Shown: positions 9,001 to 15,569 of the stretch, piece after piece
Layout: the number at the start of each line of letters is the position of its first letter
Numbering within the stretch: the stretch's first letter is position 1
Assembly: GCA_937911745.1 (NCBI GenBank)
Contig: CALDPX010000067.1
Coordinates: 1-64,000 of the forward strand
Length of the DNA: 64,000 bases
From: an uncultured Alistipes sp.
Lineage (GTDB): Bacteria > Bacteroidota > Bacteroidia > Bacteroidales > Rikenellaceae
Direction of reading: 5' to 3'
Translations under genes and position numbers: made by a program
Notes under the pieces: generated by a model
Told to the model about the DNA's origin: nothing
Database searches by the model: none
What the model saw: the letters and a program-made list of their open reading frames with translations, nothing else

Positions 9001-9177
9001 ATTGTTTACCGTAGAGGCGTCTGCACCCGTATAGGTAGCCTCAACCTCCACCACAGGAGGGGTGATGTCGGGGTACTGCTCTATGGGTAGCGAGCCTATC
9101 GACAAGCCGCCCAAGAGCAGGATGATGATGGCTATGACGATGGCGAAAATTGGTCTGTTTACGAAGAACTTTTCCAT
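6019..9177 (-). CDS. RND multidrug efflux pump, HAE1 (AcrB) family
   Basis: 1052 aa, full length for AcrB-type inner-membrane proton/drug antiporters. The N-terminal MEKFFVNRPIFAIVIAIIILLLGG is canonical. TM4 carries the paired proton-relay aspartates in GLVLAIGLVVDDAIVVVEAV, and TM10 carries the matching Lys in MLIGLSAKSAILVVEYA. Large periplasmic porter/docking loops lie between TM1-2 and TM7-8. It is the middle gene of the adaptor-pump-channel operon. No regulator gene is adjacent. Substrate range cannot be predicted. Confidence 0.96.
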   Translation of the reverse strand: MEKFFVNRPIFAIVIAIIILLLGGLSIGSLPIEQYPDITPPVVEVEATYTGADASTVNNSVATPLAEGVMGVSDMLYMQTTSAGDGSMSLQILFDIGSDADLDEIFVQNKISSSTAGLPSEVIQQGVTTQKSQTGFLLIYALYSRGGMYDDNFLSNWAYINIQNELLKIDGVGKVQILGAGKYAMRVWVNPYRMALYDISVEDIASAIQNEATIFSAGKLGAEPLAEPEAFTYTVTTPPALSEAEQYEQIALRVTPKGEVVTIGDVARVELGCQTYGAFSAFDGDPAALVVVYQTPGSNAVEVGGKVKATIASIEDRFPESVETATIIDATESIEAGIEEIFSTMLFTLALVILVIFIFLQDLRATLIPLIAIPVSIVGAFAVFPLLGFSINIISLLGLVLAIGLVVDDAIVVVEAVQVGIEAGKSPRKATLEAMRQVSSPIVATTVVLLAVFIPATLMEGITGKMFQQFAMGISVALVISAFNALTLSPALCSLLLRPKVRTTKGVLGAFNRLFDRSVDGYMRSTQVVVRHSARTLLLVVLTGGATLFFFKSLPSGFLTSEDQGYLMVSVELPDAASVSRTDAAIEKAVEIIRSTEGVHYEASTAGFDLLTGVAATNSGVIFVTLDPYKERTRSAEEIAAELNATLYTEVPEGVFYAFEPPSIPGLGVASGVTFMLQNRGSGDVRYLAEEAERFMAAADSLPEIASISTQFDAEVPQRKLVINEPLALQEGVAPADVRELLSAMYGGLYVGNFNRFGKLYQTYIQADAEYRRTESDLAGYYVKNSRGESVPIAPFVELRDTVGVEYITQFNLYDAIAVNATPSAGTSSDDAMKALESLAESTLPDDVTLAWSGVSYQEATASGGGLTYLLAVVFVFLALAALYNSWSLPMSVLLGVPLALFGSLLFVWLAHLLNPIYIDNIFMKVSLVMLIGLSAKSAILVVEYADRKFYDEGLSLHEASIAAAKLRLRPILMTAFAFIVGILPLVFASGAYSVARNVMGVALVGGMLIATTLGIFVYPALYHLVGRVAKFEKKRERMIQKRKEYEKESTL

Positions 9178-9192
9178 ACTCCGAGCCCTCCC

Positions 9193-10326
9193 CTACTTTT
9201 GTGCCACCGAAACTACCACCTGCTCTCCGCTGCGCAGGTGCTGCAAGCCACTCGTTGCGACCATCTCGCCCACCGAGAGCCCACTCTCCACTATCCAATG
9301 GGTGCCGAACTTACTACCCAGCACCACAGGGCGCACTGTTGCCCTGTTTTGTTTGTCGATAACCCACACCGAGGCTTTATTGAGAGTCTGCACCACCGCC
9401 TCTTGGGGCACCAAAACAACCCCCTCGGGCGAGCCTACATCGGCAGTGACAATAGCCGACTGCCCCACTTTCAGAAGTTTTTCGGGGTTGGGGAACGAGG
9501 CAACAATGATGATGGTCCCCGTTTGGTCGCCCGCCTCGCGCTTGGTGTAGGCATAGGTACCCTCGAAGGGGTATAGCGACCCATCGGGCAGGTAGAGACG
9601 TATGTTGCTCAGCAGCGTGGAGTTGTCGTAGGAGGGTGTCTTGTCGTCCTCTCCCCCGCCACGCACCTCGAAGTAGCGTGCAAAGGGTATCTGAATGTGC
9701 ACACCTATCTCGTCGATGTTCGATACCGTAGCCAGCACCGAATAGGAGGTACCCACACCCACCCAATCGCCAACCGTAGCCCCCGAATCGTCAATAATAC
9801 CGCTTATGGGGGAGGTTATGGTGGTGTAGTCGAGTTGCAGGAGCGACTCTTCGAGTTGGGAGCGAGCAAGTTCCACCTGAGCCTCTGCCGAGGCATAGGC
9901 AGCCTCGTATTGGTCGAGTGCGCTCTGGCTTATGGCGTCTATACGCGCAAGCGGTACGGCTCGGCGATAGTTGTTCTTAGCCTCGGCAAGCGATGTCTCG
10001 GCAGAGGCGAGTGCCGCACGATTGGAGATTACCGAAAGCCTTATGGGGGCTGCATCGAGCGTGAAAAGTACCTGCCCCTCCTCTACGGGCATACCCTTCG
10101 AGAACTCCTTTGTGAGCAGATAGCCACTCACGCGAGGCTGGATGGTCGCGTCGTAGTTGGAGTAGAGCAGAGTCTGGAAGCGCATAGGCATCACCACCCT
10201 CTCGCCCACCACCTCGGAAACCTCCACACGCGGCGCGGGAACACTTGGTTTTACGCTCTTGGAGCCCCTATCGCACGCCAAGAGCAGCCAAAGCAATAGG
10301 GCAGAATAGAGTAACAACTTTTTCAT
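9193..10326 (-). CDS. RND efflux periplasmic adaptor (AcrA family, lipoprotein)
   Basis: 377 aa. MKKLLLYSALLLWLLLAC gives a lipobox with Cys18. A barrel-sandwich/lipoyl half-motif (RVSGYLLTKEFSKGMPVEEGQVLFTLD) is followed by an alpha-helical hairpin (ASAETSLAEAKNNYRRAVPL...YASAEAQVELARSQLEES) and the second half-motif (DYTTITSPISGIIDDSGATVGDWV). This is the standard order for membrane-fusion proteins linking pump and outer-membrane channel. It is the first gene of the operon, 15 bases before the pump. No clear TAnnTTTG box is seen in the 34-base stretch before the start. Confidence 0.94.
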   Translation of the reverse strand: MKKLLLYSALLLWLLLACDRGSKSVKPSVPAPRVEVSEVVGERVVMPMRFQTLLYSNYDATIQPRVSGYLLTKEFSKGMPVEEGQVLFTLDAAPIRLSVISNRAALASAETSLAEAKNNYRRAVPLARIDAISQSALDQYEAAYASAEAQVELARSQLEESLLQLDYTTITSPISGIIDDSGATVGDWVGVGTSYSVLATVSNIDEIGVHIQIPFARYFEVRGGGEDDKTPSYDNSTLLSNIRLYLPDGSLYPFEGTYAYTKREAGDQTGTIIIVASFPNPEKLLKVGQSAIVTADVGSPEGVVLVPQEAVVQTLNKASVWVIDKQNRATVRPVVLGSKFGTHWIVESGLSVGEMVATSGLQHLRSGEQVVVSVAQK

Positions 10327-10420
10327 AGTCTGATTGTGTTTGGTTTTGTTGGGTAGGAGGTTACAAATTACACGCCAAAAATAGGCTCACAAAATTTTTG
10401 CGATTTGGCTCGCCTCGTGC

Positions 10421-10428
10421 TATCTTTG
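10421..10428 (+). promoter_or_regulatory. -7 box for surE
   Basis: TATCTTTG, 22 bases before the surE ATG. Confidence 0.65.
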
Positions 10429-10450
10429 TGGTCACAAAACCCAAGACAGT

Positions 10451-11230
10451 ATGAAAAGACCTATTATATTTATAAGCAACGACGACGGATACCGCGCAAA
10501 GGGTTTCAACGAGATAGTGAACTGTGCGGCAAAATTTGGCGATGTCATAGCCCTTGCACCCGACGAGACACAATCGGGCAAGGCGCACGCCATAACGATG
10601 TACGACCCACTCTATCTGACACTGTGCCGCGATGAGCCACACATAAAGGTCTATTCGTGCAACGGCACACCCGTAGATTGTGTAAAGATGGCTTACGATT
10701 GGCTCCTGCCCGAGTTGGGACTCACCCCCGACCTCAACCTCAGCGGCATCAACCACGGCTCCAATGCCGCCATAAACGTGCTCTACTCGGGTACTATGGG
10801 AGCAGCAATAGAGGCGAGTTTCTATGGCGCACCCTCCATTGGGCTTTCGCTCGATAATCACGACCACAATGCCGATTTCGATGCCACCATAGCCTTTGCT
10901 GAGCGCATAATACCCGCAATGCTCGCCCTTGACAAGCTCTCCGAACCGCTATGTCTTAATATCAATGTACCTATTGCTCGCCCCGAGGAGATTAAAGGCT
11001 ACCGCATATGCCGACAGACTCGCGGCTTCTGGAAAGAGGAGTTCTTCTGCCGTCAAGACCCCCGAGGCAGGGACTACTTTTGGCTTACGGGCGGTTTCTG
11101 CAACCACGAGCCCGAAGCGGAGGATACCGACGAGTGGGCACTGAAAAACAAGTATATTGCAGTAGTACCCATCAAGGTCGATCTGACAGATTATGCACGC
11201 TTGGATATGCTCAAAGGACTGAAATTGTAG
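10451..11230 (+). CDS. surE: 5'/3'-nucleotidase SurE
   Basis: 259 aa. SurE is a metal-dependent phosphatase that removes phosphate from nucleoside monophosphates and short polyphosphate. The N-terminal SNDDG (9-13) supplies the metal-binding Asp pair; the conserved SGINHGSNAAINVLYSGTMG supplies the Asn and further active-site residues, with GAPSIGLS following. Length and motif order match the family. It stands alone, with its own promoter and a perfect 11-bp hairpin after it. Confidence 0.95.
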   Translation: MKRPIIFISNDDGYRAKGFNEIVNCAAKFGDVIALAPDETQSGKAHAITMYDPLYLTLCRDEPHIKVYSCNGTPVDCVKMAYDWLLPELGLTPDLNLSGINHGSNAAINVLYSGTMGAAIEASFYGAPSIGLSLDNHDHNADFDATIAFAERIIPAMLALDKLSEPLCLNINVPIARPEEIKGYRICRQTRGFWKEEFFCRQDPRGRDYFWLTGGFCNHEPEAEDTDEWALKNKYIAVVPIKVDLTDYARLDMLKGLKL

Positions 11231-11277
11231 CCATCGGACAAAAAGTAGTTGCATTTTTTAGATGCGATTTTCAGCGG

Positions 11278-11304
11278 TTAAAGCACTCTTTTCGAGTGCT
11301 TTAA
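11278..11304 (+). terminator. surE terminator
   Basis: A perfect 11-bp stem TTAAAGCACTC / GAGTGCTTTAA with loop TTTTC, followed by CTATTTT. Confidence 0.75.
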
Positions 11305-11332
11305 CTATTTTATAGTTGCAAAATTTAGAGAA

Positions 11333-11366
11333 ATTTTGAATTTTGAATTTTGAATTTTGAATTTTG
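11333..11366 (+). repeat. heptad tract (ATTTTGA)n before the rplS promoter
   Basis: About five tandem copies of ATTTTGA run up to five bases before the TATCTTTG box. The same heptad tract precedes the rpmH promoter (29848) and the dnaX promoter (57498). It could supply several alternative -33 TTG-type elements. Confidence 0.8.
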
Positions 11367-11370
11367 TCCG

Positions 11371-11378
11371 TATCTTTG
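11371..11378 (+). promoter_or_regulatory. -7 box for rplS
   Basis: TATCTTTG followed by an ~80-base leader. The leader contains small hairpins and ends with the palindrome TTTTAATCGATTAAAA (11443-11458) directly before the start codon. Confidence 0.7.
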
Positions 11379-11460
11379 CGCTCCGGTAGCGGAATCTCTT
11401 ACGAGAACATAGGGGTCCGTAACATTCCCTACTTTAACATTTTAATCGATTAAAAACAAG

Positions 11461-11826
11461 ATGGACAACTTAATCAAAATCGCAGAAGAGGCTATGTGGG
11501 CACCCAAGGAGGTTCCTTCGTTCAAAGCCGGCGACACCATCACCGTTAGCTACAAAATCGTAGAGGGTAACAAGGAGCGTATCCAGAGTTTCCGCGGTGT
11601 GGTAATCCAAATCAAAGGTCGTGGTGTAACCAAAATGTTCACCATCCGCAAAATCTCTAACGGTGTAGGTGTAGAGCGTATCTTCCCCCTCTACTCGCCC
11701 CACATCGAGTCTATCGAGGTTAACAAAGTTGGTGTTGTACGCCGTGCACGCATCTACTACCTCCGTGACCTCACCGGTAAGAAGGCTCGTATCAAAGAGA
11801 AACGTTACGTCGCAAAGGAGAAATAG
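11461..11826 (+). CDS. rplS: 50S ribosomal protein L19
   Basis: 121 aa, usual length. L19 lies at the 30S-50S interface. Family signature KEVPSFKAGDTITVSYKI...ERIQSFRGVVI and the C-terminal RIYYLRDLTGKKARIKEK are clear. It is transcribed alone here, not with rpsP-rimM-trmD. The A/T-rich palindrome next to the ATG suggests control at the leader, which is inference. Confidence 0.97.
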   Translation: MDNLIKIAEEAMWAPKEVPSFKAGDTITVSYKIVEGNKERIQSFRGVVIQIKGRGVTKMFTIRKISNGVGVERIFPLYSPHIESIEVNKVGVVRRARIYYLRDLTGKKARIKEKRYVAKEK

Positions 11827-11867
11827 TCTCCAAGCGCGTCTGGCGGACGATTACTTCGTTACGCTCA

Positions 11868-11976
11868 ACAAAATCCCCCTCATTTGCGCCAAGCAAACTG
11901 CGGGGGATTTTCTTTTCGCAAGCCTTGTACTCGCCTATCGCAGTGCGGTGCAAAATTTACCCGCAAGATGCGCTCG
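11868..11976 (-). repeat. nested palindromic 3' element, copy C (core inverted)
   Basis: Between rplS (+) and the yidD stop (-). It shares TATCGCAGTGCGGTGCAAAA with copy A, but its core CCCCTCATTTGC-GCCAA-GCAAACTGCGGGG is in the opposite orientation. AAAATCCCC flanks both sides of the core, so it could terminate rplS as well. Confidence 0.65.
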
Positions 11977-12252
11977 CTATGGAACGGGGTCATACCCACT
12001 ACCACCCCACGGATGGCACCGCAGGATACGCCTCAGGGCGAGCCAACCGCCCTTGAAAGGTCCATATTTGCGGATAGCCTCCAAAGCGTATTGTGAGCAA
12101 GTGGGGGTAAACCGACACGAGGCGTGTGGTTTAAGGGGCGAGATGCAAATCTGATAGAAGCGGATGAGTGCCACAAATGGTGCGCTCAGCAACCACTTAC
12201 AGCCGCCCCACAATTTTTGCCAAAATCTCCTCCACTGCATTCTTGATGACAT
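11977..12252 (-). CDS. yidD: membrane protein insertion efficiency factor YidD
   Basis: 91 aa. The family core ISPLKPHASCRFTPTCSQYA with its two Cys, then YGPFKGGWLALRRILRCHPW and the ending GGSGYDPVP, is textbook YidD. YidD is a small membrane-associated protein that helps YidC insert inner-membrane proteins. The reading frame overlaps rnpA by up to 56 bases; an internal ATG at 12240 would shorten the overlap. The rnpA-yidD pairing is conserved widely. Confidence 0.94.
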   Translation of the reverse strand: MSSRMQWRRFWQKLWGGCKWLLSAPFVALIRFYQICISPLKPHASCRFTPTCSQYALEAIRKYGPFKGGWLALRRILRCHPWGGSGYDPVP

Positions 12253-12589
12253 TATAGTCCACCACCTCTTTGGTGTTGTAGATAAGCCCCATATCTATGT
12301 GCAAACCCTTTGCTACGGCAGCCTCCACAAGGGGGTGTTTAGAGAGTCTGTACGCCTCGCGGGTGCGTCTTTTCAGCAGGTTGCGACCTACGGCACGCTT
12401 GATGTTGCGCTTGGGCACGACAACAAGTACCGACACCGCTACACCATCCTCGGGGGTGGCAGCACGCTTCTTGAAGACATAGCGATAGGGGTGTACAACG
12501 CCGCTCTTGCTATGCACAAAGAGCGCATCGACAGCACCGCCATGCAATCGCTCAGCCTTACAAAGTGTATTTCTTCGGGTTGGTAGCAC
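12197..12589 (-). CDS. rnpA: ribonuclease P protein component
   Basis: 130 aa. This is the protein cofactor that helps RNase P RNA bind pre-tRNA. The RNR-type helix RAVGRNLLKRRTREAYR is visible, preceded by VLVVVPKRNIKRA. A short N-terminal stretch (MLPTRRNTLCKAERL) matches the substrate-leader-binding start of the family. It lies between hemD and yidD; rpmH is instead ~17 kb away at 29940, so the common rpmH-rnpA pairing is broken. Confidence 0.93.
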   Translation of the reverse strand: MLPTRRNTLCKAERLHGGAVDALFVHSKSGVVHPYRYVFKKRAATPEDGVAVSVLVVVPKRNIKRAVGRNLLKRRTREAYRLSKHPLVEAAVAKGLHIDMGLIYNTKEVVDYNVIKNAVEEILAKIVGRL

Positions 12590-12612
12590 GTCTTTGGTCT
12601 TTATTATAAAAG

Positions 12613-12643
12613 GGGTATCACTCCGACACCCCTTGCTAATATC
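12613..12643 (-). terminator. hairpin between hemD and rnpA
   Basis: AAGGGGT...ACCCCTT with an 11-nt loop lies in the 60-base gap between the hemD stop (12650) and the rnpA start (12589). It may be a weak terminator or a processing site. Confidence 0.4.
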
Positions 12644-12649
12644 CTCTCT

Positions 12650-13567
12650 CTATTTTGCACTCTTGGGGGCAACGGGACCCTCGGCAGGTTTGCGTTTTGC
12701 ACGCGAGCGCTTGGTGGGCTTTGCCTCCTGAGCCTTGATGAAGTTTTCTGCCTTGTGGCTATGGCTAAACTCAATGGGTTCGAGCGTTTTGCCCGCCTTG
12801 GCATCAGCCGCCAACAACTCCACAGCCTTCACAATGTTGGGTACTCCTGGCGAAGGAGCCTTGCCATAGATTTTCAATCCCGCCTCAACGGCCGCCTTGG
12901 CGGTATTCTCTCCCAACACCACAATCATGGGGATATTTTCGGTTCCAAACTTTGACACCAAAGAGGATATCTCGTTGGGACTGTAAAAGACCAAAAGGTC
13001 GTAGTCCGCAATGTTTACATCGTCGAGATTTGCGCTTACGGTGTGCGCAAAGATGAGGCTTCGGAAGTTGAGTTTCAACTTTTCGAGAGTGTGAGGAATC
13101 TCGGGGTTGTGAGGTTCGGCAAGAGCAAGAATAAAACGCTCGTCCTTGTGTTTGAGGATGAGTTCCATAAAACTATCGAACTTGCCATCGGCAAAGAAAA
13201 TTTTGCGTTTGCGGTAGACGATATATTTCTGCAAATAGAGAGCCACAGCCTCGGTAATACAGAAGTATTTCATCGACTCGGGGATGTTAATCCTCGCCTC
13301 TTCGGCAATGCGGAAAAAGTTGTCGATGGTCGTGCGACTGGTAAAAATCACTGCCGAATAGTCCAAAATTTCTGTCCTTTGGCTACGGAATTCTTTCAGC
13401 GACACACCCTCAATGCGCATAAAAGGCTTGAAAGTAAGGTTGAGGTTCTGACTCTTTGCAACCTCGTAGAATGGCGATTTTTCGATTACCGCAGGTTGGG
13501 GCTGCGAAATCAGTACGTTCTTAATTTTCAACTCTTTGTATTTGTTCGGTTCGACATTAAACGGCAC
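12650..13567 (-). CDS. hemD: uroporphyrinogen-III synthase with basic C-terminal tail
   Basis: 305 aa. HemD closes hydroxymethylbilane to uroporphyrinogen III in haem synthesis. The bilobed HemD fold is suggested by KNVLISQPQP, DYSAVIFTSRTTIDNFF, FILALAEPHNPEIPHTLEKL, DYDLLVFYSPNEISSLVSKFG and the late MIVVLGENTAKAAVEAGLKI. The last ~35 residues are unusual for an enzyme: a Lys/Arg/Ala/Pro tail (KPTKRSRAKRKPAEGPVAPK). It overlaps the DUF4271 gene by 11 bases. HemD sequences diverge strongly, so the call rests on motif pattern and on the conserved neighbourhood with DUF4271, rnpA and yidD. Confidence 0.82.
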   Translation of the reverse strand: MPFNVEPNKYKELKIKNVLISQPQPAVIEKSPFYEVAKSQNLNLTFKPFMRIEGVSLKEFRSQRTEILDYSAVIFTSRTTIDNFFRIAEEARINIPESMKYFCITEAVALYLQKYIVYRKRKIFFADGKFDSFMELILKHKDERFILALAEPHNPEIPHTLEKLKLNFRSLIFAHTVSANLDDVNIADYDLLVFYSPNEISSLVSKFGTENIPMIVVLGENTAKAAVEAGLKIYGKAPSPGVPNIVKAVELLAADAKAGKTLEPIEFSHSHKAENFIKAQEAKPTKRSRAKRKPAEGPVAPKSAK

Positions 13568-14333
13568 TATTTCTCACCACCAAAGTGACAACAATACCGA
13601 TGGGAATCAAAATTGCGGTGCAAAGGTACAAAATCAAAAGTAAAATAGAAACTTTTTGTTCAACAAAGAAAATTAAACTTTTTGTGCAGAATAAAAATAG
13701 CGCCACCCCGGCAGCAGCCACACACACCCAGCCCAAGACAACTGCCGAGGCACCCGTATTGGCCACAAAGAGCAGCGCAATGGGGGTGGTGACTATTGCC
13801 GCCAAAGCCATAAGCGTATCGGCAAGAATATTGATACCCTCTGCAATATCTTTGCGGCGCACAAGTGCACACATACCATTGGTCACCATGCGTTGGAGAG
13901 CACCCAATGCAACGGCTACCGCCACAAACATCGGAACAAGTAGCAAAGGCTCGACGCCAAGGCTGTTAACTCCCGACACTTCAAGCCATTTGACGCCCAC
14001 CAACGACCACATAACAACTCCCACAAGGAGCGAATAACGCACCGCCCTCATGAAGAGATAACTCATCTCGTCCGCAACTCTTATGCCAAGATTGCGACCA
14101 AAAGCAATTTTTCCCATCTGCCCAATGTGACCTCCGTAGGCAAACACCACAAAAAGATAGAGGACGAACAACCCCGCAACAAACAACCATACAACCCAAT
14201 TCCCCGCCAGCGTAGAGCCCACGGAAAGGTCCTCCACACTTTGGGGTACAAGACTTGCGCTCTTGCCAAAGAGGGATTGCAGACCTCCTCCGAGCGAGTC
14301 CAACGATTGAGTTTGTACTGCGGTGTCTATCAT
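13557..14333 (-). CDS. DUF4271 integral membrane protein
   Basis: 258 aa with about six or seven hydrophobic spans (for example VVWLFVAGLFVLYLFVVFA, LLLVPMFVAVAVALGAL, AVVLGWVCVAAAGVALFLF, ILLLILYLCTAILIPIGIVV). I recognise it as the Bacteroidota DUF4271 family that sits before hemD. Function unknown. Its 3' end overlaps hemD, so the two are translationally linked. Confidence 0.75.
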   Translation of the reverse strand: MIDTAVQTQSLDSLGGGLQSLFGKSASLVPQSVEDLSVGSTLAGNWVVWLFVAGLFVLYLFVVFAYGGHIGQMGKIAFGRNLGIRVADEMSYLFMRAVRYSLLVGVVMWSLVGVKWLEVSGVNSLGVEPLLLVPMFVAVAVALGALQRMVTNGMCALVRRKDIAEGINILADTLMALAAIVTTPIALLFVANTGASAVVLGWVCVAAAGVALFLFCTKSLIFFVEQKVSILLLILYLCTAILIPIGIVVTLVVRNSAV

Positions 14334-14363
14334 TTATACTCCAAAAAACTCTCAATTATGATT

Positions 14364-15539
14364 TTAGTTATCACGCTTGCGCAGAGAGATGCGGATGGTG
14401 GTACCCTTGCCCAACTCGCTCTCGGTTACGGCAATATATCCTTTGTGATACTCCTCAATGATGCGTTTACTCAGCGACAAGCCCAAACCCCAACCTCGGG
14501 TTTTGGTCGTAAAGCCTGGCTCGAAAATCTTTTTCCAATTGCTCTTGGGGATACCTTTGCCCGTGTCGCTCACGTCTATGTAAGCCCACTCGTCACTCTG
14601 ACTAATGGTCACACAGATATTACCCACACCCTGCAAAGCATCGAGGGCGTTTTTGAGCAGGTTTTCGACCACCCACTCAAAGAGTGCGGCATTCATCATA
14701 ACCCCAATAGGTGCTATGGCGAGTCCGTTGTAGTCGAGGCTCACCTTGCGGGGTATGCGTGTACGGAAGTAGAGAACACAGTCGCCCACAACTTCGCCGA
14801 GATTGGCTTCGGAGAGTTCGGTCTCGGAGCCGATTTTGCCAAAGCGGTTGGCAACCTTCACAAGCCTTTGTAAGTCTTTGTTCATCTCCTCAACAGCATC
14901 TTCGCCAACGCCCTGAGAGCGAAGGTATTCGAGCCAACCCATAAGCGAGGATATGGGGGTTCCGAGTTGGTGTGCGGTCTCCTTTGCCAAGCCTATCCAC
15001 ACACGGTTTTGCTCATCTTGCTTGGTGGTGCGGAAGGTCATAAAGGCAAAAAAGACAAATATCGCCACCACTGCCAACTGAACATAGGGAAACAAGATGA
15101 GCCAATCCAAAAGTGCCGAGTTGCCATAGAAGAGTATGTAGCGCGAGCCGCGAGGAGTGGTAATCTCTATGGGAGTGTTCTGTCGGGACAACTTCATAAT
15201 CGCCTTCATCCTGCGGTCGGGATTATTGACAATACTCTCGGGTATGAGGTGCGATTTCTCCACTCGCCCACTCTCGTCGAGCATTATATAGGGGATATTT
15301 TGGTTGTGCACCACTTGGAAGATGAGCGGATCGTTGTGGGTGCTCTCGCCCATACGCTCCATAGCATACGACCACAGTGCCATCTCGTTCATCTCCTTGT
15401 GTTGGAGCATACGCGACATGCGGGTTGTGAAGAGTATCGACAGCGAGCCAATAACAAGGGCAATAGCCACCACCAACACCCTGCGTTTGTAGGGCGCACT
15501 CTTGATTTTGTGCCACATTCTATCCAAAAGACTCCTCAT
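14364..15539 (-). CDS. sensor histidine kinase without a neighbouring response regulator
   Basis: 391 aa from the ATG at 15539; a GTG at 15554 is an alternative start. TM1 is ~20-38, a ~110-residue extracytoplasmic sensor follows, and TM2 is ~150-168. The H-box AKETAHQLGTPISSLMGW contains His190, the N-box is VENLLKNALDAL (291-302), G1 is DVSDTGKGIP (322-331) and G2 is RGWGLGLSLSKRI (348-360). All residues for autophosphorylation are present. No receiver-domain gene lies nearby; the kinase sits 30 bases after an S41 protease gene, so partner and signal are unknown. Confidence 0.92.
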   Translation of the reverse strand: MRSLLDRMWHKIKSAPYKRRVLVVAIALVIGSLSILFTTRMSRMLQHKEMNEMALWSYAMERMGESTHNDPLIFQVVHNQNIPYIMLDESGRVEKSHLIPESIVNNPDRRMKAIMKLSRQNTPIEITTPRGSRYILFYGNSALLDWLILFPYVQLAVVAIFVFFAFMTFRTTKQDEQNRVWIGLAKETAHQLGTPISSLMGWLEYLRSQGVGEDAVEEMNKDLQRLVKVANRFGKIGSETELSEANLGEVVGDCVLYFRTRIPRKVSLDYNGLAIAPIGVMMNAALFEWVVENLLKNALDALQGVGNICVTISQSDEWAYIDVSDTGKGIPKSNWKKIFEPGFTTKTRGWGLGLSLSKRIIEEYHKGYIAVTESELGKGTTIRISLRKRDN

Positions 15540-15569
15540 ATATATTACCCTCACTCAATGTTGTTGCAC

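Noticed and set aside
10361..10867. 168-codon minus-strand frame over surE
   Set aside because: Shadow of surE; surE has full motifs, promoter and terminator on the plus strand.
11977..12589. Frameshift or gene fusion between yidD and rnpA
   Set aside because: Both proteins are complete; the overlap of up to 56 bases is a common arrangement for this pair.
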